Source: Nodularia sp. NIES-3585 (GTDB lineage: Bacteria > Cyanobacteriota > Cyanobacteriia > Cyanobacteriales > Nostocaceae). From it: DNA of 64,000 bases. Positions 24,622 through 33,219 of this stretch are shown here, one piece after another; the stretch's first letter is position 1; every line of letters begins with the position of its first letter. The notes beneath the pieces are model-generated. The model was not told where the DNA came from. It saw only the letters and a program-made list of their open reading frames with translations, and ran no database searches. The position numbers and the translations under genes are program-made. Location: NCBI RefSeq assembly GCF_002218065.1, contig NZ_BDUB01000002.1:62001-126000 (forward strand), read 5' to 3'.

Positions 24622-25242
24622 TCAGGATTTTTCACCTAAAGCCGCCTGAAAAACTTGTTCAGCAGTCAAATTTAGCTCTGAAAAAGTGAGTGATTGAATA
24701 CGATCATTTCCCCGAAACTGAGTTAGTTGATATTCTCCTTCAACTAAACTATAAATTGATATAGTTGGTTGCTTAGGGTTCCCTATAAACCGCTTTCCAC
24801 CAAGAGCAGCATAGTCAACAATCCAATATTCGGGAATACCCATTTCTTCGTATTCCCCAAATTTCAGGAAATAATCATCACGCCAATTTGTACTGACAAT
24901 TTCTACTACTAATGGAATTGATTCTGCTTGAGTAACTGTTGATGATTTTCTCCAAAGTGGTTCATTAACTAAATTCGGTGTATTCAATACCAATACATCT
25001 GGAATATAGCCCGATTTTTTATCTACTGCTTTGACTAAGGCTTGTCCAGGAATTGAATAAGCTAGATTAATCCTGCGAATTTCAAAATTGAGTTCTCTAA
25101 TCAGAAATGCTCTAACCAACTCATGATCCCCTGTTGGCTGCATTTCGACTATGACTCCTTTATGTAATTCATACCTGCCGTTTTCTGGTTTCCACTCCAG
25201 GAATTCTTCAAAAGATATTGGCTCAACTAAAGGTTGAAACAT
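24622..25242 (-). CDS. Uma2 family protein (DUF820)
   Basis: A 206-residue Uma2 protein. Visible features: ISFEEFLEWKPENGRYELHK (with E-L), GQALVKAVDKKSGYIPDVLV (P-D) and SIPLVVEIVSTNWRDDYFLK (V-E-I-V-S), followed by KFGEYEEMGIPEYWIVDYAA. These match the family's PD-(D/E)XK-like core. It differs clearly from the Uma2 protein at 6774, so it is not a local duplicate. Role unknown. Confidence 0.9.
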   Translation of the reverse strand: MFQPLVEPISFEEFLEWKPENGRYELHKGVIVEMQPTGDHELVRAFLIRELNFEIRRINLAYSIPGQALVKAVDKKSGYIPDVLVLNTPNLVNEPLWRKSSTVTQAESIPLVVEIVSTNWRDDYFLKFGEYEEMGIPEYWIVDYAALGGKRFIGNPKQPTISIYSLVEGEYQLTQFRGNDRIQSLTFSELNLTAEQVFQAALGEKS

Positions 25243-25324
25243 GGTATTGTTTCCGATACTTTTTCTGCCTTTTTTGAATTAGTTGGTGGGTAGCTTACTG
25301 TTTTTTGCAGCCCCCACCTGTATT

Positions 25325-26014
25325 TTATGCTGCGATAGCGTTCGCCGTTGTTAATTCCCGTTCTGCCGATCCTGGCTCATGTTCTAGCAAGTGTTCCCAC
25401 TCTCTATCTGTCAGTTGGTCAAACGGTTTGTCTAACAACTCTTCACAAGACACGGTTTCCACATCGACATCAACCATCGATAACCACCAAACCCCGTCCA
25501 AAGCCGAATCACACGGTATTCTCCCTTGATCTTCCTCTGATGCTCGAACAAACCACCATTGATTGTTGGTGTATCCTACTTCACCAAGTTTCACGTCGTG
25601 CTTATAAATACCGTCGTCCAGGATTTCAAACCCGAACTTTTCACACTCGTTGAAAATCTGACACATTATTTCGTTATCAGTAGTGTTTGGGGCTTCTTGT
25701 TGTTGATGTACGGGTAAGCTTCCGTCTTTGTGATGGGTGCAGATGTATCTCCACACTCTCGCCCAGGTGTTTGCTCGGTAGATTTCCTGGCCATTGACCA
25801 CCACCAGCCAGGGCTGGGTTAAGTCTTCATCATGGGTGATCGCAGCTATGAGCTTTTGACCTGCATATACTTCGTGATCGTAAAAGCTGATTTCAACGGG
25901 GATCAATTCTTCTGGTGCTACAGTCTGCGCCTGGGCTTCAATGTAAGTGTCGAGTTCGGCTTGAGCTACAGTCTGTTCGTCAAATGGTTGCTGTATCAGT
26001 GTTTTGTAAGGCAT
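25325..26014 (-). CDS. Hypothetical protein (229 aa)
   Basis: A 229-residue acidic protein. The N-terminal half contains VAPEELIPVEISFYDHEVYA, GQKLIAAITHDEDLTQPWLV and VVNGQEIYRANTWARVWRYI. The C-terminal half has GYTNNQWWFVRASEEDQGRI and an acidic helix (LTDREWEHLLEHEPGSAE). The Trp-rich motifs suggest a small alpha/beta domain in each half. No function can be assigned. Confidence 0.65.
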   Translation of the reverse strand: MPYKTLIQQPFDEQTVAQAELDTYIEAQAQTVAPEELIPVEISFYDHEVYAGQKLIAAITHDEDLTQPWLVVVNGQEIYRANTWARVWRYICTHHKDGSLPVHQQQEAPNTTDNEIMCQIFNECEKFGFEILDDGIYKHDVKLGEVGYTNNQWWFVRASEEDQGRIPCDSALDGVWWLSMVDVDVETVSCEELLDKPFDQLTDREWEHLLEHEPGSAERELTTANAIAA

Positions 26015-26505
26015 AATAGATATTCCTTGAATAAAGGGTATAAGGCGATCGCAAACTTTGGACGGTTGGGCGATCGCCTTTGTTTTTGGTCAAATAACGT
26101 TGTGGTATGCCACAACGCTTTCACAACGATTTGGCGTAGCCATATATTAATTACTCCTAGCCAGTGACTGGAGCATTACCAAGCAGGAGACAAATGATGT
26201 CAGGCGACGGATACGGCTTTAGAAGTCAGTCGTCCTGCTGGTGATTTCTTATTCATGCCAATCCATTTCTCGCTGTGTACCCCTCGCCTTCTCTGGTTGG
26301 GCCAGTGCCTCGGTTACTCCTCAAGCGGTCACTTTGGATTATGCTGTCAAGGTTCTGAAGGGTTTAAAATTTCCCATAAATATAATGTACATTTTGTTAT
26401 CCCATCTGTCAACATTATGGGATAACAAAATAAGTATACTTGGGAGTACACTTGTTATTACAAGGCTTTGACTGATAGCGTTGAACAATAAACGAGGAAG
26501 TTACT
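26015..26505. promoter_or_regulatory. Gene-free stretch with three inverted repeats
   Basis: These 491 bp contain: (1) 26042-26080, AAGGCGATCGC...GCGATCGCCTT, 11-bp perfect arms made of HIP1 sites; (2) 26098-26117, CGTTGTGG/CCACAACG with a 4-base loop; (3) 26391-26431, ATTTTGTTATCCCAT/ATGGGATAACAAAAT, 15-bp perfect arms with an 11-base spacer, upstream of the RHH gene and likely its operator. A further GGGATAAC copy occurs downstream near 26853. No gene is seen. Confidence 0.65.
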
Positions 26506-26718
26506 ATGAGTGAAACAAGAATCAATATCAGGATTACACCTGACAGGAAAGATGCTTTTTACCAAAAGGTGAAGCAAGAAGGGAAAAATGCCACTGATGT
26601 TCTAATCGATTTAATTGACCAATATCTTGGTAACAAAGTTGAATCAGGCGATATTTTAGAGCTAAGACAGAGAGTAGCGAAATTGGAAGAAATGGTACTG
26701 GGGGAAATCGCCGCCTGA
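26506..26718 (+). CDS. Ribbon-helix-helix-like protein (70 aa)
   Basis: A 70-residue protein starting MSETRINIRITPDRKDAFYQ. The strand TRINIRI followed by two helices (RKDAFYQKVKQEGKN, ATDVLIDLIDQYLG) fits the MetJ/Arc ribbon-helix-helix fold of plasmid regulators. The C-terminus begins a leucine-heptad helix (ILELRQRVAKLEEMVLGE) that is cut by TGA 26716-26718. In the -1 frame the heptads continue (NRRLREENDSLRQLLENLK...) to TAG 26793-26795, suggesting a frameshifted longer form. It probably binds the 15-bp palindrome upstream. Confidence 0.75.
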   Translation: MSETRINIRITPDRKDAFYQKVKQEGKNATDVLIDLIDQYLGNKVESGDILELRQRVAKLEEMVLGEIAA

Positions 26719-26742
26719 GAGAAGAGAATGATTCTCTCAGGC
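26713..26742 (+). promoter_or_regulatory. Stem-loop within the possible frameshift region
   Basis: GCCTGAGAGAA and TTCTCTCAGGC form a perfect 11-bp stem with an 8-base loop. It starts 6-8 bases after the run of five G at 26700-26704, where the coiled-coil frame of the RHH gene changes. It could act in ribosomal frameshifting or as a terminator; no T run follows. Confidence 0.5.
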
Positions 26743-26777
26743 AGTTACTGGAAAACCTAAAGGAGATGCTCAAGGAA

Positions 26778-26803
26778 AAACCCGCCAATCATTAGGCGGG
26801 TTT
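26778..26803 (+). terminator. Intrinsic terminator after the RHH gene
   Basis: AAACCCGCC and GGCGGGTTT form a 9-bp perfect stem with an 8-base loop (AATCATTA), followed by TGCTGCATTTT. The stem overlaps the end of the -1 frame extension (stop 26793-26795). Confidence 0.72.
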
Positions 26804-27038
26804 GCTGCATTTTATATGTTCTATCTGCTGTGATAATAACGTGTTACTATTTGGGATAACACGAATCCCATTGTGGAAGTTATCAACGATCACTTGGGCG
26901 CAATCTATATCTACCAAAGGTGGCAGTGATTAGGCTAAGGCAAAAAGTGGGTGGTACAAATATTTTTTATCGTCCACACTACGCCTTCTGCTTTTGAAAA
27001 TTCATCAATTTCAGCATTTACCATAGTGAGCAACAATT

Positions 27039-28610
27039 ATGCTGACACTAAATCCCCAAACAACCTCTGCTCTTGATTATACTGATCTCAATAACAGCAT
27101 CAAAGAAACCTTCGCCGCCATTGACCGATTTGAGTGGCAAGCGGTAGACGAAATTCTCCAAATGCGGGAACGACAGATTTACCTTGAGGGTGGCTATACA
27201 AACTTTGAAGAATACTGCCAGCGTGAATTGTCTGCTTGGGGTGGCTACCGACGGATAAACCAACTTCTGGGAGCGAAAAAGGTGATTGAAGCCGCCGGTG
27301 AATTTGGCGGACACATCAAAAACGAGCGTCAGTCCCGCCCCTTATTGCGTTTGGTCAAAGAACCAGAGAAACTCAAACAAGCTTTAGCGATCGCGCTGGA
27401 GCAAAACCCTTCCCCCAGTGAATCAGACTTTGCTGCTGCGGCCAAGAAAGTGGTTCCTCCGACTGTCAGAAAAAAACATTCTGTTCAGGAACCAATGGTT
27501 CCGGAAATGGCTAAAGTCACAGTTTCATCACAATCGCATTTTAAATATGGGGAATCGGGAGTGATCGAGGCAGATCCACCAAACAATTATCAGCAGATTG
27601 TGACGTTCCCTGACGGCGAGAGATTACTAATCAACAATGCGGATTTAGATACTTCCAGCGTATCCTTCCCTAGAGAGCGCAGATACCCCGCAGAATACAC
27701 CGAAGTAATTGCCGCACTTGAACAACAGCACAGACAGGAGTTAGAGCGACTGGAACAAGAATTGAGGGTAGGTTTGCAAGCCGAAGCATCAGCGAGGGCA
27801 GAAGCACAAATTCAAGAACAACTGGAGGCATACCAGAAATTATTTCAACAAGAGAAAGAGCAAAACATTCAGTTGCAGCAACGGTTGGACGAGATGGAAA
27901 ACCTACGCCAACTGGAGTTTGAGAACCAGAGACTTCAGCAGCGCATTCAGGAATTAGAACACGCGGTACAGGAACATCCAACTCAGCAGTGGGGAAACAC
28001 CTTCAACAAACAAGCGACTAAAGCCTTAAATAAGCAGGTGAAACAGGCACTGGAGAGGACAATTGACTTGCGATCTCTGGCCACCGAACCACCCAAAGAA
28101 AATGCCCAAGAATGCTTACGCTTAATGGGTTTGGCTTTGGGGAATTTAGCCAGTGCCATGAACAACACCCAAGCACTGGAAGCTGCGGCTCTGATTTTGG
28201 GCAGTGAACCGACACCTCAAGCGATCGCCTATCGAGCCGAACAATTGCAACTATTACCTCAAGCGGTTAATGAGATTCGGGGAGTGCTGATGAAGCCGGG
28301 GTCTAGCTGGCAAGATTTTTGGGATGTTGCTCAAGAATATCAGGCTATTGAACAGGACTATCTGGCAGAGTTGACTACCCAGGAAACAGAATTAATTACC
28401 GCACTCCAGAAGGCATCTGCTGCACCTCCTGTGATTGGACTTGGCTCTATCGTTGCTCACGCTGACCCTTACGACAGGTTGTATATAGCCAGAGGCAAAG
28501 TAATTGAGGACTTGGGCGAGGAAGTTGTCGTCAGTTGGGAACACTCGAAAGAAAAATATCAGAAAACCGACAAATATTCCAGGGATAAATTACGAATCTG
28601 GCAAGGCTAA
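27039..28610 (+). CDS. Coiled-coil protein with phage/plasmid-type DNA-binding N-terminus
   Basis: A 523-residue protein. Residues ~20-140 (IYLEGGYTNFEEYCQRELSA; WGGYRRINQLLGAKKVIEAA; ERQSRPLLRLVKEPEKLKQA) resemble the N-terminal DNA-binding module of ParB-like/DUF3102-type phage and plasmid proteins. Residues ~225-320 are a long Glu/Gln-rich coiled coil (EQQHRQELERLEQELRVGLQ). The C-terminal ~200 residues are helical, ending in a beta-rich domain (LGSIVAHADPYDRLYIARGK). A role in partition or replication is plausible but inferred. It is flanked by gaps of ~240 bp and 109 bp. Confidence 0.72.
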   Translation: MLTLNPQTTSALDYTDLNNSIKETFAAIDRFEWQAVDEILQMRERQIYLEGGYTNFEEYCQRELSAWGGYRRINQLLGAKKVIEAAGEFGGHIKNERQSRPLLRLVKEPEKLKQALAIALEQNPSPSESDFAAAAKKVVPPTVRKKHSVQEPMVPEMAKVTVSSQSHFKYGESGVIEADPPNNYQQIVTFPDGERLLINNADLDTSSVSFPRERRYPAEYTEVIAALEQQHRQELERLEQELRVGLQAEASARAEAQIQEQLEAYQKLFQQEKEQNIQLQQRLDEMENLRQLEFENQRLQQRIQELEHAVQEHPTQQWGNTFNKQATKALNKQVKQALERTIDLRSLATEPPKENAQECLRLMGLALGNLASAMNNTQALEAAALILGSEPTPQAIAYRAEQLQLLPQAVNEIRGVLMKPGSSWQDFWDVAQEYQAIEQDYLAELTTQETELITALQKASAAPPVIGLGSIVAHADPYDRLYIARGKVIEDLGEEVVVSWEHSKEKYQKTDKYSRDKLRIWQG

Positions 28611-28719
28611 CTAATTTTACTAATGCCAGTAATTTTTTAGACAAATAAATACGAGTATCCAACCTCGCAATCATCGTGGGGGAAATTTCCGTGCGTCAAC
28701 ATAAACAGGAGATTGTACA

Positions 28720-29121
28720 ATGACCGCAACTATTACAAGACCCAAACCCAAAAAGTCTACTGCTGCTAGTAAACAGCAATCCCCGTATAAAAGGCTTCAT
28801 GTGATTATCCCGATTGAAGATATGCTGTGGGCTTCGCAGCAAAAGCCCTCTGTTAATCAGCTATGGCAGGAATGTTGGACGGCTGATCCTTATGGTTCCC
28901 GGTGGATGCCCTTATCTACATCTATGGGTTACAGCAGTTTTATCTGTGCAAAGAAAATTCTTTCCGAAAGTGGGTTGTTCATTTTCAAGCCCGACAAATC
29001 CATACAAGACGGACGTGAGACTGTGGGCTGGATGGTGCGGAATTTACATGGCAGCAGAATGAAGGAGTTTTGGGAACAGATTGATTCTCCAAATCAACAA
29101 CCAGATTCTAAAAAACAATAA
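28720..29121 (+). CDS. Hypothetical protein (133 aa), possible 5' half of a split gene
   Basis: A 133-residue protein with a basic N-terminus (MTATITRPKPKKSTAASKQQ) and a compact Trp-rich domain (LHVIIPIEDMLWASQQKPSV; LWQECWTADPYGSRWMPLST; MGYSSFICAKKILSESGLFI). The helix-strand pattern is like winged-helix replication proteins. Its TAA (29119-29121) is followed in the same frame by the gene at 29143, so both may once have formed a single ~388-residue protein. Confidence 0.6.
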   Translation: MTATITRPKPKKSTAASKQQSPYKRLHVIIPIEDMLWASQQKPSVNQLWQECWTADPYGSRWMPLSTSMGYSSFICAKKILSESGLFIFKPDKSIQDGRETVGWMVRNLHGSRMKEFWEQIDSPNQQPDSKKQ

Positions 29122-29142
29122 TCAAATGCTGAAAATTCAGAG

Positions 29143-29886
29143 ATGGATGCTGGCTTCTTAGAAATAGATGCCAAAAATTTGGCGTATATCTCAACTCAAA
29201 CCCAGTCAGAGCAAGCATTCTGTGAACCCTCACGAACTCCTCAGAAACACCTCACAAACTCTTCAAAAGAGGTTGTGAGGTGTGATTCTTCCACGCAACA
29301 CGAAAACTCGCACTATGAGGAGACGGCGATTGCACCCTTGGGGGGTGCATCGCCTCACATGATTGAGAGCGTGGAAGAAAAAAAAGAAGAGTTACCTATG
29401 GTAACGGACTGCACATCGCTGGCGCTTGTGGATGCTGTACAGGGCGAATCTGCTTTTTTGGAGGGAGAAAACCAAAATAGTGGTGTTGAGCCGAAAGATT
29501 GTCATGTTCGCGCAGCGTCTCGTAGAGAAGGCACTTATTCCGCCGCGCCCGTTGCCCAAAATGAACAAGCTACGCTGATAGGTGAAAACAAGGTTTCGGG
29601 CGATGAGGACAAAACTCATCATCACCACACTCTTTCCGCCGCACCTGACCACAATGATGAAAAATGGTCAAGTGAAGGAATCGCAACCCGCTTAAAAGCG
29701 CGACCAAAACGGATGGAAAAACTGAAAATGGCAGGGATACTTGGGGAAAAACCTGATTTTGAGTTTCTTCACGAGTGCTGGAATGATGATCCTGCTTTGC
29801 AAATCGTGATCAAGAAGATTGTAACGAAGTTTCCGCAATGGGGGATTGCGTGTGTGAATGGGGTGCTGGTTAATCGGGAGGAGTAG
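29143..29886 (+). CDS. Hypothetical low-complexity protein, possible 3' half
   Basis: A 247-residue protein; the first ~180 residues are polar and disordered in appearance, and contain a Nostoc interspersed repeat at 29510-29531 (CGCAGCGTCTCGTAGAGAAG) translated as RAASRREG. The C-terminal ~65 residues are a compact basic domain (ATRLKARPKRMEKLKMAGIL; CWNDDPALQIVIKKIVTKFP; QWGIACVNGVLVNREE). A related C-terminus survives as a fragment at 45135-45221. It is in frame with the preceding gene, separated by one stop and 21 bp. Confidence 0.6.
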   Translation: MDAGFLEIDAKNLAYISTQTQSEQAFCEPSRTPQKHLTNSSKEVVRCDSSTQHENSHYEETAIAPLGGASPHMIESVEEKKEELPMVTDCTSLALVDAVQGESAFLEGENQNSGVEPKDCHVRAASRREGTYSAAPVAQNEQATLIGENKVSGDEDKTHHHHTLSAAPDHNDEKWSSEGIATRLKARPKRMEKLKMAGILGEKPDFEFLHECWNDDPALQIVIKKIVTKFPQWGIACVNGVLVNREE

Positions 29887-30280
29887 CTTGATCAGCCTGA
29901 CTGCTGGCATATTCCAACACTCGTTATGGTATACAATTGTGTACAAATTTTGTGTTATGCAAATTACTTTGTAATACAGCCTATATACTTGCAAGCATAT
30001 TGCCCCAATCCGGGTCTAAATAGTTGAGTTTAATAATAATTGTGTACTGTGAGGCATTTTTTATGATGTTTAACTCTTACAACTACTATGTAGTGAGCTA
30101 CCTACATAACGCCACAGGCATTGCTAAGAAATTCACCATAATCTAAGAATAATAAGAGCTTAACCTGCGTAAGCAAGTCCATTAGTTATCATCCTGTTGT
30201 TACATCAGAATCAAACCCCGTAAATCCATAACTTTTGAATTTACTAATAACTACTGAACAAACGCAGGTTAATTACATCC
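29887..30280. other. Gene-free stretch before the nuclease gene
   Basis: A 394-bp AT-rich region. It holds a separated inverted pair AACCTGCGT (30160-30168) and ACGCAGGTT (about 30263-30271) that frames the last ~110 bp before the nuclease start and may be regulatory. No coding signal was found. Confidence 0.4.
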
Positions 30281-31594
30281 ATGATAGCGAATTTCTGGCA
30301 GAAACTTTATCGTAATGGTTGGGTGACAGGATTAGTAATAGTTTTACTAATTACCTTCAACACCCTATTCAGTGCAAAAGGTGCGACGACGGTTGAGGGT
30401 TTTGAATCAGGTTCAAAAGGCAGTTATGCAGCAGCTGATGTCACCCTTAGCACAGGTGTTTGGAATCTCAATGATGCCTTGATTGGGAATTTAGCCGGTG
30501 ATGCTAAAAGTGGAACCAAATCTACCCGCATTCGCAACAGCGGCAGGGCAACGATGAAATTTAACCGCACTACCGGGGCAGGTACAGTAACCATTAAGCA
30601 TGGAAAGTATGGTAGTGATGCTAATACAACTTGGCAGTTATGGTGTTCAACCAATAGTGGTAGTTCATGGTCACAAATAGGTTCAACAGTTACAACAAGT
30701 TCTACAACTTTACAGACTGCAACTTTCACGCCTAATATCTCTGGTACAGTACGCTGCGAAGTCCGTAAGACTGATGGTACTAGCAATAGAACCAACATTG
30801 ATGATATTACCATTACTGATTATGGTACTTCAGGTGGTGGCGGCGGTAGCGCAAGTGTTCATCTAACAATGGGTAATCCCAGTAGTGCTGGGACTTCCAA
30901 CTTGAATAATTATTTGCTTGATAAACCACAATATGCAGTTGGGTACAATTGCTCACTAGGACGACCTAATTGGGTCTCTTGGCAGCTAAATAATAGTTGG
31001 TTAGGTTCAACTCCCAGACAGGATGATTTTCGTGCAGACACTACCTTACCTTCTGGATGTTATCAAGTTAAATCTACTGATTTCAGTGGTAGCGGATTTG
31101 ATCGGGGTCACATGACTCCTAGTGCTGACAGAACTAGCACAGTTGCAGTTAATTCCAGCACCTTTTTAATGAGTAACATGATTGCTCAAGCACCCGATAA
31201 TAATCAGGGGGTTTGGGCTAACTTAGAGAACTACTCCAGAACCTTAGTAGGTCAAGGGAAAGAACTTCATATAATTTCTGGTGGACATGGAACGGGTGGT
31301 ACTGGCAGCAATGGAACATCTAATACTATTGCTAATGGTAATGTTACAGTTCCCAATCGCACTTGGAAAATTATAGTTGTTCTCGATACTCCTGGGTCTG
31401 GAGTCTCTGGTGTTACAACATTGACAAGAGTGATTGCTGTTAATATCCCCAATGCCCAAGGGGTTCGGAATGATGACTGGAGAAATTATAGAGTTTCCGT
31501 AGACACCCTTGAGTCTCTAACTGGCTACGATTTCCTCTCAGAAGTTCCAACATCTATTCAGTCTGTGATTGAAGCGCAAATTGATAGTTTCTAA
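30281..31594 (+). CDS. Secreted DNA/RNA non-specific endonuclease (NucA-like)
   Basis: A 437-residue exported nuclease. Residues ~1-37 are a signal peptide or membrane anchor (WVTGLVIVLLITFNTLFSAK). Residues ~38-180 are a beta-rich accessory domain. After a Gly-rich linker (GTSGGGGGSA) comes the NUC domain with the active-site motif DRGHM (FDRGHMTPSADRT, H catalytic) and the metal-binding Asn region (NMIAQAPDNNQGVWANLENY). The family cuts DNA and RNA with Mg2+ or Mn2+. The NuiA-type inhibitor gene lies convergently downstream, with an intrinsic terminator between. Longer than Anabaena NucA by its N-terminal domain. Confidence 0.93.
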   Translation: MIANFWQKLYRNGWVTGLVIVLLITFNTLFSAKGATTVEGFESGSKGSYAAADVTLSTGVWNLNDALIGNLAGDAKSGTKSTRIRNSGRATMKFNRTTGAGTVTIKHGKYGSDANTTWQLWCSTNSGSSWSQIGSTVTTSSTTLQTATFTPNISGTVRCEVRKTDGTSNRTNIDDITITDYGTSGGGGGSASVHLTMGNPSSAGTSNLNNYLLDKPQYAVGYNCSLGRPNWVSWQLNNSWLGSTPRQDDFRADTTLPSGCYQVKSTDFSGSGFDRGHMTPSADRTSTVAVNSSTFLMSNMIAQAPDNNQGVWANLENYSRTLVGQGKELHIISGGHGTGGTGSNGTSNTIANGNVTVPNRTWKIIVVLDTPGSGVSGVTTLTRVIAVNIPNAQGVRNDDWRNYRVSVDTLESLTGYDFLSEVPTSIQSVIEAQIDSF

Positions 31595-31613
31595 GTTTCA
31601 ATAACAAACAACA

Positions 31614-31641
31614 AAACCTGTCTACAAATGTGGACAGGTTT
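31614..31641 (+). terminator. Intrinsic terminator after the nuclease gene
   Basis: AAACCTGTC and GACAGGTTT form a 9-bp perfect stem, followed by ACATTTTTTG. It lies 20 bp after the nuclease stop and could work in both directions, because the inhibitor gene is convergent. Confidence 0.8.
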
Positions 31642-31728
31642 ACATTTTTTGAAAATTTCAGCAAAGATACAAAGTTTACTCTAAGATATGGATAGGCTTT
31701 GTGTTTATAGTGATTTATAAATTTGCTG

Positions 31729-32124
31729 CTAGGTTTCAATAATTTTTGTTGATACTCCTGCTAAGTTTTCATCTGAAGTTCTACCAAGAATGTAAACATC
31801 AATGCTGATATTACCTACTCTATAAACCTTGATTTCATTTAAGTTATCTTTAAGGGTTTGAAGAAGGACTTTAAATTTTTTAACGTCTTCCTTTTGGATT
31901 TCGTCATGCCACTCTTTGTCAAAGGCACAATTTCTCAAGAAATATTCTAATTCAACTTCCTCTATTGGTGAATCTTGAGGATGATTCGTTAATTGGAGGA
32001 TTTTTGGATTTGTTAAAGGTTCTTTTTCTTCCCAGAAAATAATTTCAAACGGATATTCTGACTCGCTCATCATCAATAAGCCGTCTGTAGCCTTTTTCAA
32101 CTGGTCAATAATAGTGTTAGCCAT
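31729..32124 (-). CDS. nuiA: NuiA-like nuclease inhibitor
   Basis: A 131-residue acidic protein resembling Anabaena NuiA throughout: IDQLKKATDGLLMMSESEYP, FEIIFWEEKEPLTNPKI, VYRVGNISIDVYILG and NLAGVSTKIIET. NuiA binds NucA tightly in the cytoplasm and protects the producer, with the C-terminal Thr contacting the active-site metal; here the chain ends IIET as in NuiA. Together with the nuclease gene it forms an effector-immunity pair in convergent order. The start MANTIIDQ is the first Met. Confidence 0.92.
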   Translation of the reverse strand: MANTIIDQLKKATDGLLMMSESEYPFEIIFWEEKEPLTNPKILQLTNHPQDSPIEEVELEYFLRNCAFDKEWHDEIQKEDVKKFKVLLQTLKDNLNEIKVYRVGNISIDVYILGRTSDENLAGVSTKIIET

Positions 32125-32310
32125 TTTTGCAATCGCTTAATAAACCGTAGGTAATCACTCTCTATTTTCCCCCAAAAATCACATAATATCGTCTTTCTAA
32201 GTGCAGTTTTTCTTAAAAGAAATTCAATGATGGCTTTGGTGGGTGTAGCTATACCTAAATTTCTCCTAAAAATCAGATATGAATCAGCAACGCCCAGAAT
32301 CAGGCTTTGA

Positions 32311-32459
32311 GGGAGCGATGCGATTTTGTTAGATCGGGTTTTAATTCTCAATTAAATTGCTTTATTCTCAATAAAAACACCTTTTCGGCCGCGATCGCAC
32401 CCCTAAATAGGTGATTTAGCACCCGAAATTTAAGCACCTCACAAAATCGCGCTGCTCCC
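32311..32459. mobile_element. MITE with 8-bp target-site duplication
   Basis: A 149-bp element whose ends are GGGAGCGATGCGATTTTG and CAAAATCGCGCTGCTCCC (15 of 18 positions paired). It is flanked on both sides by GGCTTTGA (32303-32310 and 32460-32467). It codes for nothing. A related element lies at 62228-62397. The TSD makes an insertion origin near certain; the parent transposase is not in the window. Confidence 0.85.
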
Positions 32460-32512
32460 GGCTTTGATAATATTTTCCCAAAGTGACACAAGAGGATTAA
32501 GTACCAACATTC

Positions 32513-32884
32513 TTAGTTGAGTTTACAGCTGGCGGTAGGTTCTACATTGAAGAAAGTTCCTGAGCGGGGTGTAATTGAACGCAACTGTTGGATAAAAGCC
32601 TTAAATCTGGCATCTCTTATGCCGAAGCCAGCTTCTGCACAAGCAGATAAACCCCCTTCTATGGGAATAGGAGAACCATCTCTGGGACTATACACAATGA
32701 ATTTATCGACAGTGCCAGTGCCAATCGCAAACCCGATCACTTGGCGAATTGTTTGCAAAGCGACATTATCTAGAGAACCACCAATACTGCCAATATCGAT
32801 ATTAACGGCACGACTTTCAGCATAAGCCGGCGCACTAATCGACAATACTGCCCCGACCATCATCGCACAAGTGAACTTATTCAT
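32513..32884 (-). CDS. Small exported protein (~123 aa)
   Basis: From the preferred start MNKFTCAMMVGAVLSISAPA the protein has a signal peptide cleaved after AYA (SAPAYAES). The mature ~100 residues are a single small domain with two cysteines (LSACAEAG; ASCKLN) that may form a disulphide. No family recognised. A start five codons upstream (32899) is possible. Confidence 0.68.
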   Translation of the reverse strand: MNKFTCAMMVGAVLSISAPAYAESRAVNIDIGSIGGSLDNVALQTIRQVIGFAIGTGTVDKFIVYSPRDGSPIPIEGGLSACAEAGFGIRDARFKAFIQQLRSITPRSGTFFNVEPTASCKLN

Positions 32885-33033
32885 TTTCTTTCCCTCCAAA
32901 AAAATCGAAAAACTAATAATTAGGTTCCGTGTGCATCAGGTACATCTGAAAGTTTGCTAAGGAAAAATTTCAGACATCGTATTGTACCTCACTCGACTCA
33001 AACTTATGTATTTACAAAAATATAAACTCACTG

Positions 33034-33077
33034 TTTAATATACGGAGATTATCTAAAGATAATCTCCGTATATTAAA
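33034..33077. repeat. Perfect 44-nt palindrome
   Basis: Arms TTTAATATACGGAGATTATC (33034-33053) and its exact complement (33058-33077), with the loop TAAA. No T run follows, so it is not a standard terminator. The 512-bp gene-free stretch 32900-33411 also contains an 11-bp inverted repeat TGTGTCAACTT/AAGTTGACACA (33220-33230, 33245-33255) and nothing else recognisable. Confidence 0.85.
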
Positions 33078-33219
33078 GCAGGGTTTAAGAAATAATTTTT
33101 TGGGCGTTGCTGATTGAAAATATTCTATTCTGCAACGCCTGAGTTTGAGAATAGATATAACTCTATGTGCAGTGCAGAGATGACATAGATTTATCTATAT
33201 GTGCCAGTTGCCTGTGCTT

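Noticed and set aside
26534-26788. 84-aa frame on the minus strand opposite the RHH gene
   Set aside because: Shadow of the RHH gene and its heptad extension; Leu/Ser/Phe-rich as expected for a reverse complement of charged helices.
32097-32351. Minus-strand 84-aa open frame upstream of nuiA
   Set aside because: It overlaps the nuiA start by 28 bp and part of it runs through the MITE, so its N-terminus is made of inserted sequence; no protein-like features.
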